This document shows, piece after piece, positions 1-5,977 of a stretch of 12,230 nucleotides of DNA. A program made the translations under genes and the position numbers. The notes beneath the pieces were generated by a model. The model saw only the letters and a program-made list of their open reading frames with translations, had not been told where the DNA came from and did no database searches. The DNA is taken from contig JAFQWR010000140.1 of NCBI GenBank assembly GCA_017407365.1, forward strand, positions 1 through 12,230, given 5' to 3'. The stretch comes from Clostridia bacterium (GTDB taxonomy: Bacteria; Bacillota; Clostridia; Christensenellales; HGM11417). Position 1 is the first letter of the stretch. The number at the start of each line of letters is the position of its first letter.

Positions 1-186
1 GACGGCTCTCCCTTCACCGCACACACGACCAATCCCGTGCCCGTAATTCTGGTGGACGATACCCTCAAAAATGCTTCCTTAAACGAGGGCGGCGTGCTGG
101 CAGATCTTGCTCCCACCCTGCTGGATGCTATGGGAATTGAAAAACCTGAGCAGATGACAGGAAAAAGTTTGATAAAACGTGCCTAA
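1..186 (+). CDS. gpmI: 2,3-bisphosphoglycerate-independent phosphoglycerate mutase, C-terminal 61 residues (partial)
   Basis: The gene enters from the left edge and ends at the TAA at 184-186, leaving 61 C-terminal residues. The visible part reads HTTNPVPVILVDD, then a GGVLADLAPTLLDAMGI stretch and a final PEQMTGKSLI. This is the conserved end of the alkaline-phosphatase-fold glycolytic mutase that interconverts 3- and 2-phosphoglycerate in the cytoplasm using bound divalent metal. The His in the HTTNPVP segment lies in the conserved substrate/metal region of the family, but most catalytic residues are outside the window. No terminator is evident between it and secG; the secG promoter begins 5 bases after the stop. 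Family assignment is strong from these motifs; the gene name follows from that. Confidence 0.9.
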   Translation, partial: DGSPFTAHTTNPVPVILVDDTLKNASLNEGGVLADLAPTLLDAMGIEKPEQMTGKSLIKRA

Positions 187-191
187 TTTGC

Positions 192-220
192 TTGTAAAAA
201 GTTGTTAGGTATGATATAAT
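192..220 (+). promoter_or_regulatory. Predicted sigma-A promoter of secG
   Basis: TTGTAA at 192-197 and a perfect TATAAT at 215-220 are separated by 17 bp. TG at 212-213 makes an extended -10 (TGaTATAAT). Transcription would start near 227, giving a leader of about 80 bases before the secG start. The promoter lies directly behind gpmI. Confidence 0.75.
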
Positions 221-234
221 AAAGCGTACGTGAC

Positions 235-295
235 GTAATTTCTCAAAAATTACATCAATATAGCAAAATAATATGCGCCAAACGGAAATTTGGCG
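235..295 (+). promoter_or_regulatory. secG 5' leader with two hairpins
   Basis: Two inverted repeats lie in the untranslated leader: a 7-bp AT-rich stem (GTAATTT with AAATTAC, about 235-253), and CGCCAAA at 276-282 pairing with TTTGGCG at 289-295. The second stem ends 3 bases before the Shine-Dalgarno AGAGGTGG (298-305). Neither hairpin has a U tract, so they are not terminators. They could affect mRNA stability or ribosome access; that role is inference. Confidence 0.4.
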
Positions 296-309
296 ACAGA
301 GGTGGTTAA

Positions 310-618
310 ATGCTTAATCAATTCTTTAATTTGATGCTTGCTGCCGGCGACGGTATTGCTCCCGGTTGGTATCAGCCCGTAGTTTATGTGGTTCTTGGTT
401 TAATTGTTGCCATTTCCATTGCAGTGGTTGTTCTCGTTCTGGCTCAGCCCTCGCAGGAAAACGGCTTAGGCGCACTCTCCGGCTCCGCAGAAACGTATTT
501 CGAAAAGAATAAAGCAAAACGTGGCGAACAGCGCATGAAAAAGTTAACGGTTATTTTAGCCATCGCGCTTGCCGTTCTGTGCCTGATTTTTGCTATTTTG
601 CAGCTCATTTCGTTCTGA
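310..618 (+). CDS. secG: Preprotein translocase subunit SecG
   Basis: A 102-residue membrane protein with the SecG layout: transmembrane helix about 22-46, a conserved cytoplasmic loop QPSQENGLGALSGSAETYF (46-64) with basic residues after it, and a second helix about 79-101. SecG is the small non-essential subunit of the SecYEG channel and assists SecA-driven export. The C-terminal half (SGSAETYFEKNKAKRG...) resembles Gram-positive SecG closely. The protein has about 20 extra N-terminal residues before the first helix, compared with the roughly 75-residue Bacillus form. The start is supported by AGAGGTGG at 298-305. It has its own promoter and is followed by a strong terminator. Confidence 0.93.
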   Translation: MLNQFFNLMLAAGDGIAPGWYQPVVYVVLGLIVAISIAVVVLVLAQPSQENGLGALSGSAETYFEKNKAKRGEQRMKKLTVILAIALAVLCLIFAILQLISF

Positions 619-673
619 TTATCGGTGAACGCAGGGTTCGCATATTTTCTGCGGAACTGTCAACGAGCATTAC

Positions 674-703
674 GCCCCGTATTTTTACGGGGCTATTTTC
701 TTA
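674..703 (+). terminator. Rho-independent terminator after secG
   Basis: GCCCCGTA (674-681) pairs perfectly with TACGGGGC (686-693) around a TTTT loop, followed by the T-rich run TATTTTCTTATT. It sits between secG and smpB. I see no clear promoter between it and smpB, so smpB may depend on read-through. Confidence 0.85.
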
Positions 704-718
704 TTCGGGGGTGTTTTT

Positions 719-1168
719 ATGAAAATCATCACGGTAAACAAAAAGGCAGGCTTCGATTACTTCGTGGAGGAAACCTTCGAGGCGGGTATCGTTTTAGAGG
801 GCAGCGAGGTGAAATCCTGTCGGCAGGGCAATGTCAACCTTCGTGATAGCTTTGCGCTGATCCGTGACGGTCAGGTGTGGCTCAAAAATGCACACATCAG
901 CCCGTACGAGCATCAGTCTGCGTACAACTCCAAAGACCCCAGACGCGACCGTAAGCTTCTGCTGCACAAGTCTGAAATCCGCAAAATGGTGGGTAAAATT
1001 CAGCAAAAGGGCTATACGCTTGTTGCTATGAAGATGTATTTTAAGGATGCCCTGGTTAAGGTGGAGCTTGCGCTCTGTCGGGGCAAGCAGGCGCACGACA
1101 AAAAGGATGCCATCCGTGCAAGAGATTTAGACCGCGCCGCACAAAGAGAGATTGCAGATTTCAAGTAA
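719..1168 (+). CDS. smpB: SsrA-binding protein SmpB
   Basis: 149 residues covering the full SmpB fold. The protein binds tmRNA and brings it to stalled ribosomes for trans-translation. Visible family signatures are the N-terminal VNKKAGFDYF, then GIVLEGSEVKSCRQGNVNLRDSFA (about 24-47), the AHISPYEHQSAYNSKDPRRDRKLLLHKSEI segment, and GYTLVAMKMYFKDALVKVELALCRGKQAHDKK. The tail after RDLDRAAQREIADFK is slightly shorter than in many homologues; in the family the basic tail enters the mRNA channel. The start is supported by GGGGGTG at 707-713. The tmRNA gene (ssrA), often adjacent, was not seen in the window, and the rnr gene frequently found between secG and smpB is missing. Confidence 0.96.
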   Translation: MKIITVNKKAGFDYFVEETFEAGIVLEGSEVKSCRQGNVNLRDSFALIRDGQVWLKNAHISPYEHQSAYNSKDPRRDRKLLLHKSEIRKMVGKIQQKGYTLVAMKMYFKDALVKVELALCRGKQAHDKKDAIRARDLDRAAQREIADFK

Positions 1169-1176
1169 ACACTGCG

Positions 1177-1196
1177 GCAGACGCTCAGGCGTTTGC
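1177..1196 (+). other. Hairpin in the smpB to reductase gap, no U tract
   Basis: GCAGACGC (1177-1184) pairs with GCGTTTGC (1189-1196), including one G-T pair, around a TCAG loop. No T run follows, so it is unlikely to terminate transcription; the reductase is probably co-transcribed with smpB, since no promoter is visible in the 62-base gap. It could be an mRNA processing or stability element. Confidence 0.35.
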
Positions 1197-1230
1197 GTGC
1201 GTATAGGAAAGGAATATAAAGGAGAAAATT

Positions 1231-2349
1231 ATGGAAAAAAGAAAGGCATTATCGGCGGAGGTTTCGCTGATCGGTATGGGCGCTATGCGCTTCCCCACCC
1301 TGCCCTCGGGCGAGATTGATGCTCCTGCCGCCACGCAGATCATCGATTATTTATACGCAAGCGGTGTAAACTATTACGATACCGCCTATATGTACCACGA
1401 CGGCAAAAGCGAGGCGTTTTTGTCGCAGGCGCTTTCTCGCTACCCGCGCGGTAGCTATTACCTTGCAGATAAATTCCCCGTATGGATGGCAAAGGATAAG
1501 GATGACGTTGCCAACGTTTTTGCCGAGCAGCGCCGCCGCTGTAATACCGATTATTTTGATTTCTATCTTCTCCACGCTGTGGATGACGAGAACTGGCAAA
1601 AATATCTCGATTACGGTGCGTACGAGTTTTTTACCGAGCAAAAGCGTCTGGGCAATATCAGACGGCTGGGCTTTTCCTTCCACGGCTCCACGGCTCAGCT
1701 GCAAAAGCTGCTCGATTGCTACGAGTGGGATTTCGTACAGTTGCAGTTAAACTATTTTGACTGGGCGCCCTATGCAAGGGAGCAGTATGCCTTAGTAGAG
1801 CAGAAGGGGCTTTCGTGTATTGTTATGGAGCCCGTGCGCGGCGGTGCGCTTGCCAATCTTTCGCCTCAGCTCAACCGTGTGCTTGAAGCAATTGCGCCCG
1901 ATCGCTCGGTGGCATCGTGGGCAATCCGCTTTGCCGCAAGCCGTAAAAACGTGCTCACCGTGCTTTCGGGTATGACCACCCTTGCACAGGCAGAGGATAA
2001 CGTTGCCACCATGCAGTCCTTTCAGCCGCTTGGCAAGGAGGAAGAGTCGTTGCTGCTTGCCGTGGCAGAAAAATACCGCACGGAGTACGCCGTGCCCTGC
2101 ACGTCATGCCGCTACTGCGAGGTTTGCCCGAAGCAAATCAAAATTCCCGAGCTGCTCAAGGTCTACAACGGCTTTGCTCTGTATAAGCGGGAAAACGAAT
2201 TGATTGAGGGCTACGAAAAAATCGAAGCAGACCGCAATGCCGCTCAGTGTATTGCCTGCGGTGCCTGCGAGGCGGTTTGCCCTCAGCACATTTCCATACC
2301 CGAAAAATTAAAGGAGCTTTCTGCATCGTACGAAAGAGTAAAGGCATGA
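1231..2349 (+). CDS. Aldo/keto reductase with C-terminal two-cluster ferredoxin domain
   Basis: A 372-residue oxidoreductase. Residues about 10-265 form an AKR TIM barrel with the expected catalytic tetrad: D50 and Y55 (YDTAYMYHDGKSE), K81 (LADKFP) and H115 (LLHAVDD). Residues 290-300 (CTSCRYCEVCP, cysteines 290, 293, 296, 299) and 340-351 (CIACGACEAVCP, cysteines 340, 343, 346, 350) are two [4Fe-4S] ligand sets, as in the 'predicted oxidoreductase of the aldo/keto reductase family' common in anaerobes. It would reduce or oxidise a carbonyl/alcohol substrate, probably coupling NAD(P)H to ferredoxin-type electron transfer; the substrate is unknown. The Shine-Dalgarno AAAGGAG (about 1218-1224) supports the start. 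Its stop overlaps the start of the next gene (ATGA), implying translational coupling. Confidence 0.92.
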   Translation: MEKRKALSAEVSLIGMGAMRFPTLPSGEIDAPAATQIIDYLYASGVNYYDTAYMYHDGKSEAFLSQALSRYPRGSYYLADKFPVWMAKDKDDVANVFAEQRRRCNTDYFDFYLLHAVDDENWQKYLDYGAYEFFTEQKRLGNIRRLGFSFHGSTAQLQKLLDCYEWDFVQLQLNYFDWAPYAREQYALVEQKGLSCIVMEPVRGGALANLSPQLNRVLEAIAPDRSVASWAIRFAASRKNVLTVLSGMTTLAQAEDNVATMQSFQPLGKEEESLLLAVAEKYRTEYAVPCTSCRYCEVCPKQIKIPELLKVYNGFALYKRENELIEGYEKIEADRNAAQCIACGACEAVCPQHISIPEKLKELSASYERVKA

Positions 2350-3158
2350 AGATCAATAAGCTCAATCGCTATCTGGTGGTGGATTTCGAATCTCCTGCCG
2401 ATAATCATATATGCTCCGTTGGCTTTGTTCTTGTGGAAAACGGAAGGGTGGTGCAGGAATTCTCCTCTCTGATCAACCCCAGGTGCGAATTCAACTACCG
2501 CACCGTAAAAATCCACGGAATCACGCCCAAAATGGTGCGGCATCAGCCCATCTTTCCCGAGGTGTGGGAGCAGATCAAGGAGTTTTTCACCGATACCGTC
2601 ATCGTGGCGCATAACGCCATTGGTGATATCCGTAAGCTGGAATTCTGCCTGAAGCGCTATCATCTGCCCATGCCCGAGTTCTTTTACGTCTGCACCGAAA
2701 GGCTTGCGCATAAGTACCTGCCCGAGGCAGAGCATTTTTCGCTTGGCGGGCTGTGTGAGTCGCTTGGCATCGTGGCAGAGGATGCGCACGAGGCACTTGC
2801 CGATGCCAGAAGCTGTCATAGGCTGTTTGAGCATCTCAGCGGCTACGTCACCGACTTTGCAGAGGAAATCTCTCTGTTTGGCTCAGAAAAGGCTCTGAGG
2901 TATGTGCAAAAAACGGAGGAATCTCCTGCCTCACGCTATGCAAAGCTGGTGCTTTTGCCCAACTACCGTATGAGCAGGCACGAGGTTGCCGTTAAGGGTG
3001 GCTTTTGCTGTGAGATCCGTTGCAGGGGCGAAATTCTTGCTAAAAGCATGGCGGCGCGGAAGATTACCGCACGGCAAAACGCCTGCCGCGAGGCTCTTGC
3101 CAAAATAGAGGCGGACATCGCCGCAAAAATCGGCGGTGTGCTTCATCTGTGTAAATAA
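2346..3158 (+). CDS. DEDDh 3'-5' exonuclease with dsRBD-like C-terminus
   Basis: 270 residues. The first ~170 are a DnaQ/RNase T-type exonuclease with all five acid/His positions: D13 and E15 (VVDFES), KIHGIT (55-60), D94 (AHNAIGD), H148 and D153 (HEALADA). This fold removes nucleotides from 3' ends of DNA or RNA with two metal ions. Residues about 196-255 differ from a plain exonuclease: a beta-rich segment followed by FCCEIRCRGEILAKSMAARK and a helix TARQNACREALAKIE, which resembles the beta2-beta3-alpha2 half of a double-stranded-RNA-binding domain. The start at 2346 overlaps the reductase stop by 4 bases. An in-frame ATG at 2247 lies inside the reductase ferredoxin coding region and is less likely. 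Substrate (RNA or DNA) is unknown; an RNA role is inferred from the tail and from smpB upstream. Confidence 0.85.
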   Translation: MKINKLNRYLVVDFESPADNHICSVGFVLVENGRVVQEFSSLINPRCEFNYRTVKIHGITPKMVRHQPIFPEVWEQIKEFFTDTVIVAHNAIGDIRKLEFCLKRYHLPMPEFFYVCTERLAHKYLPEAEHFSLGGLCESLGIVAEDAHEALADARSCHRLFEHLSGYVTDFAEEISLFGSEKALRYVQKTEESPASRYAKLVLLPNYRMSRHEVAVKGGFCCEIRCRGEILAKSMAARKITARQNACREALAKIEADIAAKIGGVLHLCK

Positions 3159-3168
3159 TCAAGCGCTT

Positions 3169-3201
3169 GCGCTACGGCAAATTGCCGTGGCGTATTTTTT
3201 T
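3169..3201 (+). terminator. Rho-independent terminator after the exonuclease gene
   Basis: CGCTACGGCA (3170-3179) pairs with TGCCGTGGCG (3183-3192) with one T-G pair around a 3-base loop, followed by TATTTTTTT (3193-3201). It closes the smpB-reductase-exonuclease unit. Confidence 0.85.
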
Positions 3202-3242
3202 GCCCTTGTGCCTTTCGGCGGAAGGAGAGGGGGAGGGGGAAT

Positions 3243-3335
3243 ATGCAAGAAACAGTAATTTCTTTGCCAGTTTTGTGTGCGGCAAAGGGAGGTGGATGCG
3301 CATTTTTTACACGGTATTTGAAACAAAGTTTATAA
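3243..3335 (+). CDS. Possible 30-residue small ORF behind a purine-rich tract
   Basis: Reads MQETVISLPVLCAAKGGGCAFFTRYLKQSL and ends at TAA 3333-3335. It is preceded by an unusually long purine tract (about 3219-3241, GGAAGGAGAGGGGGAGGGGG) that would act as a very strong Shine-Dalgarno. No promoter is visible after the terminator at 3169-3201, and I recognise no homologue. It may be spurious or a relic. It lies just upstream of the rhamnosidase promoter. Confidence 0.2.
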   Translation: MQETVISLPVLCAAKGGGCAFFTRYLKQSL

Positions 3336-3340
3336 AACGC

Positions 3341-3369
3341 TTGCATTCTGCCTTTGTATCTGCTATAAT
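3341..3369 (+). promoter_or_regulatory. Strong sigma-A promoter of the GH78-like gene
   Basis: TTGCAT at 3341-3346 and a perfect TATAAT at 3364-3369 have a 17-bp spacer, with TG at 3361-3362 forming an extended -10. The predicted start near 3376 leaves a leader of only about 25 bases. The Shine-Dalgarno GTGAGG (3388-3393) lies 7 bases before the ATG. No obvious operator palindrome overlaps it. Confidence 0.85.
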
Positions 3370-3400
3370 GCAGGTATCAATATCTGCGTGAGGTAATGCT

Positions 3401-5455
3401 ATGCTTCGTAATGCGCAATGGATCTGGAAAAAAGAGGTGCAGTCCGACGAGTTTGTACGCTTCGTCAAGGACGTCACCTGCGAGGGTGGCGAATATACCC
3501 TGCAATACTGCTGTGACGGCAATGCTGTCGTGTACGTCAACGGAAAAGAGGTGGGGTTTGGTAAATACCCCGATTATCCCTTCTTCCGCTTCCGTGAGGA
3601 ATACAAAATCACACTCAACCGCGGTGTAAACCGCATTGCCCTTCTGGTCTGGCGTGAGGGTGAGCCCTCTGCCACCTGCTATCCCGGCGAGGCAGGCTTG
3701 ATTTTTGCTGTGGGTAAGGATGGCGAAATTCTGTGCAAGAGCGACGAAAGCGTTTTGTGTGCGCTTGCCACCGATTATCAGAGCCACGACTGCCGCAATA
3801 TCACCGTGCAGATGGGCTTTGGCTATCGCTACGATTTTTCGGGCGTCAGCGATTGGAATCATACGGGAGGCACGCTTGAAGGCTTTGCACCCGCCGCGGT
3901 TGTAAACGGACTCAGCACCGAAATGAGGGAGCGGCCCATTCTGCCTCTTTCTCTGTGCGAAAAAACGCAGGGCGAAATCGTTCAGCAGGGTGTGTTTATG
4001 CAGGCATCGGGCGAAAGCGTGGGTAAGCGTATGCACCGTGCGTGGCTTTCCTTCCGTGAGGCAGACGAAATGGGCATGGAGTGTCCGTATGCAATGCCTG
4101 CCAATCTTGTTTCCCCCGATGGCGACGGTGTTTTTGCAATCGTGGATATCGGCAGAGAGGAGGTAGGCTTTTTGACCTTTGCCTGCACGGTAGAGGAGGA
4201 CTGTTTGTTGGAGATTGGCTACGGTGAGCACGTGGAGGATGGCAGAGTGCGTTCCTCCATCGGCACGCGCGATTTCTCCCTTACCTTCCAATTGAAGGCA
4301 GGGGAAAACTGCTTTGCCGACCGCTTCCGCCGTTTGGGCTGCCGTTATTTACAGCTGCATTTCCATACCAAGGCGGTTAAAAATCTTTACGCAGGCATTT
4401 TGCCCGTAAGCTATCCCGTAACCGAAAAGCCCTTTGCGCTTCGTGACCGCCTGCATCAGCGCATTTACGATGTTTCCCTGCGTACGCTCCGTGCCTGTAT
4501 GCACGACCACTACGAGGATACCCCCTGGCGTGAGCAGGCGCTCTATACAATGGATAGCCGCAATCAGATGCTGTTTGGCTATCTTGCCTTTGGCGAATAC
4601 ACGTTTGCGCGTGCGTCCTTGGCACTCATTGCAAAAAGCAGTCGCCCCGACGGGCTTCTCATGCTTACCGCACCCGCAGGGCTCGATCTGCCCATTCCCT
4701 ATTTCTCGCTGATGTATGCGGTTATGGTAGAGGAATATTGCAGAGAAACGGGCGACCTTACCTTAATTGATGAGGCTATGCCTGCCATCAACGGCATTCT
4801 GCGTGCGTTTGAGGGAAAAATGCAGGCGAACGGTCTGGTGCAGAACTTCCCTGAGGAGGGTGTTTGGAATTTCTACCAATGGGCACCGGGTGAGGATTAT
4901 TGCCCCTCTCCCAGCACGGATGCCTCGTTAAACGCCTTTTATTCCCTTGCCTTACAGCACGTGGCAAGTCTGATGCGTATGAAGGGCGAGCAGGCGCTTG
5001 CAGAAAAATATCAGAGTGCGGCAGAGTCTGTCAACAGCGCAATGCAGGCATTCTGGCTGAAGGATGAGGGCGTTTTCGGCTCGTACTTAAACCGCAAGCA
5101 CCTTTCCGAGCTGACCAACAGCGTCTGCATTCTGTGCGGAGCGGCAACCTGTGAGCAGGCGAAGACAATTGCTCAGCGTATGTCTTCCCCCGATAACGGC
5201 ATGGTGGGTGCAACCGTCAGCCATACCATCTTCAAATACGACGCCTTCTTCAAGGTGGATCTTGCAAAATATGCACCCCTCGTGCTGAATGAGATAGAGG
5301 AGCGCTTTGGTGCGATGCTTTACCGCGGGGCAACCACCTTCTGGGAGACCGATCTCGGTGACCGCGACTTCGAGCGTGCAGGCTCGCTGAGTCACGGCTG
5401 GAGTGCCGTACCCGTTTACATCTTCCACCGCTTAAAGAAGGAAGGCATTATTTGA
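3401..5455 (+). CDS. GH78-like alpha-L-rhamnosidase, cytoplasmic
   Basis: 684 residues without a signal peptide. The N-terminal ~340 residues are beta-sandwich modules (for example VVYVNGKEVG at 43-52, WIW near the start) as in bacterial rhamnosidases. From about 345 an (alpha/alpha)6 barrel carries EDTPWREQALYTMD, equivalent to the family DCPQRE...D motif: D373, E378 (candidate general acid) and D385 keep the +5/+12 spacing I recall for Bacillus RhaB. TFWET gives E649 as candidate general base, followed by SHGWSA. GH78 enzymes release terminal L-rhamnose from glycosides by inversion. It is shorter than the typical ~900-residue members, and no transporter or rhamnose-catabolism genes adjoin it, so substrate specificity is open. 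Own promoter upstream, own terminator downstream: monocistronic. Confidence 0.85.
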   Translation: MLRNAQWIWKKEVQSDEFVRFVKDVTCEGGEYTLQYCCDGNAVVYVNGKEVGFGKYPDYPFFRFREEYKITLNRGVNRIALLVWREGEPSATCYPGEAGLIFAVGKDGEILCKSDESVLCALATDYQSHDCRNITVQMGFGYRYDFSGVSDWNHTGGTLEGFAPAAVVNGLSTEMRERPILPLSLCEKTQGEIVQQGVFMQASGESVGKRMHRAWLSFREADEMGMECPYAMPANLVSPDGDGVFAIVDIGREEVGFLTFACTVEEDCLLEIGYGEHVEDGRVRSSIGTRDFSLTFQLKAGENCFADRFRRLGCRYLQLHFHTKAVKNLYAGILPVSYPVTEKPFALRDRLHQRIYDVSLRTLRACMHDHYEDTPWREQALYTMDSRNQMLFGYLAFGEYTFARASLALIAKSSRPDGLLMLTAPAGLDLPIPYFSLMYAVMVEEYCRETGDLTLIDEAMPAINGILRAFEGKMQANGLVQNFPEEGVWNFYQWAPGEDYCPSPSTDASLNAFYSLALQHVASLMRMKGEQALAEKYQSAAESVNSAMQAFWLKDEGVFGSYLNRKHLSELTNSVCILCGAATCEQAKTIAQRMSSPDNGMVGATVSHTIFKYDAFFKVDLAKYAPLVLNEIEERFGAMLYRGATTFWETDLGDRDFERAGSLSHGWSAVPVYIFHRLKKEGII

Positions 5456-5553
5456 AAAGACCTGTATCCGTCGTTGTGAGAAAAAAAGAGTGTGCCGCTT
5501 CCCTTCGGTATACCGCTTTCAAACGAAGCACGGGAGTTAAGCAGTAGAAAATC

Positions 5554-5583
5554 AGGCATCGGAAATTTTTCCGATGCCTTTTT
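5554..5583 (+). terminator. Rho-independent terminator of the GH78-like gene
   Basis: AGGCATCGGAA (5554-5564) pairs perfectly with TTCCGATGCCT (5569-5579) around ATTT, followed by TTTTT. It is about 100 bases after the stop. The intervening segment contains a CGGTATACCG palindrome near 5516-5525 but no coding sequence that I can support. Confidence 0.9.
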
Positions 5584-5586
5584 GAT

Positions 5587-5616
5587 TTGCACCTGCTCTG
5601 ACCGATTGTGTATAAT
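5587..5616 (+). promoter_or_regulatory. Predicted promoter of an unassigned transcription unit
   Basis: TTGCAC (5587-5592), an 18-bp spacer and TATAAT (5611-5616) preceded by TGTG. It lies immediately after the GH78 terminator and drives rightward into a stretch with no recognised gene. Predicted start is near 5623, so the product would run about 300 bases to the hairpin at 5892-5927. Confidence 0.65.
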
Positions 5617-5930
5617 AGGTATAAACCTTCGCAATAACGAAGCATGAAACGGCATAAATCTTCGCAATAGCGAATAGAAAACAAGGGAAAGGACGTATGG
5701 ATACTCAACGAAAGAGAGGCTTTTGTTGTTTCTTACAACCTCTTTGGCAGGGTTGACGATGTGGATATTGAAGATTAGTGATCTGAGCTGTATCAGGTAC
5801 AAATCCAAGCATCATGGCAAGGCAGGGCAACAGATGACCTGAAAGGGCTGTTTCCGCCTCCTATAAAATAATTCCCTCAACCAAAAAAAACAAAAGTCCG
5901 GCGTACAGAATTCTGCGTCGGGCTTTTATT
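5617..5930 (+). ncRNA. Candidate small RNA or small-protein transcript, unassigned
   Basis: This gene-poor stretch is bounded by a good promoter and a terminator hairpin. It contains tiny ORFs: MDTQRKRGFCCFLQPLWQG at 5697-5756 behind AAGGGAAAGGA, and MWILKISDLSCIRYKSKHHG... (27 residues) at 5759-5842 only 2 bases later. The reading frame one base over from the first ATG gives ILNEREAFVVSYNLFGRVDDVDIED before a stop, which looks more protein-like, so a frameshifted relic is also possible. GTTGT/ACAAC (about 5725-5739) can form a hairpin. It does not show tmRNA, SRP RNA or RNase P landmarks. Function unknown. Confidence 0.3.
5627..5675 (+). repeat. Two near-identical palindromes, 33 bp apart
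   Basis: CTTCGCAATAACGAAG (5627-5642) and CTTCGCAATAGCGAAT (5660-5675) share 14 of 16 positions. Each is an inverted repeat (TTCG...CGAA; the second has TTCGC/GCGAA). Start-to-start spacing is 33 bp, close to three helical turns. They lie just downstream of the promoter at 5587-5616, so they could be paired repressor operators, or RNA hairpins at the 5' end of the transcript. Two units with no spacer homology do not make a CRISPR array. Confidence 0.6.
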
Positions 5931-5931
5931 T
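5892..5931. terminator. Terminator hairpin, usable on both strands
   Basis: AAAAGTCCGGCG (5892-5903) pairs with CGTCGGGCTTTT (5916-5927) with two G-T pairs; T-rich sequence follows on the + strand and A8 (5883-5890) gives a U tract on the minus strand. It would end the candidate unit starting near 5623, and back up the minus-strand terminator next to it. Confidence 0.7.
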
Positions 5932-5934
5932 AGC

Positions 5935-5960
5935 AAAAAAGAGCCCGAAATCGGGCTCTT
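5935..5960 (-). terminator. Rho-independent terminator of the minus-strand membrane protein gene
   Basis: AAGAGCCCG (5939-5947) pairs perfectly with CGGGCTCTT (5952-5960) around AAAT. On the minus strand it is followed by TTTTTTGCTAAAT, a good U tract. It begins 18 bases past the gene's stop codon. Confidence 0.85.
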
Positions 5961-5977
5961 CCTTGTTATTACGGCGA

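Noticed and set aside
1169..1230. tmRNA gene (ssrA) next to smpB
   Set aside because: The gap is only 62 bases and no tRNA-Ala-like ends or tag sequence are present; none was seen elsewhere in the window.
2247..2345. N-terminal extension of the exonuclease from the ATG at 2247
   Set aside because: It lies inside the reductase's second ferredoxin motif in another frame, has no ribosome site, and the 2346 start gives the normal exonuclease N-terminus.
5627..5675. CRISPR array
   Set aside because: Only two short palindromic units, with 17-base gaps and no cas genes.
5416..5808. 130-codon minus-strand ORF with repeated LLRRF peptides
   Set aside because: The repeats come from the two palindromes read on the minus strand, and the ORF crosses a terminator and the 3' end of the GH78 gene; no promoter or ribosome site.
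5617..5930. 6S RNA, SRP RNA, RNase P RNA or tmRNA
   Set aside because: I could not find the defining long central-bubble hairpin, the SRP domain IV tetraloop hairpin, RNase P core motifs, or a tag ORF with tRNA-like ends.
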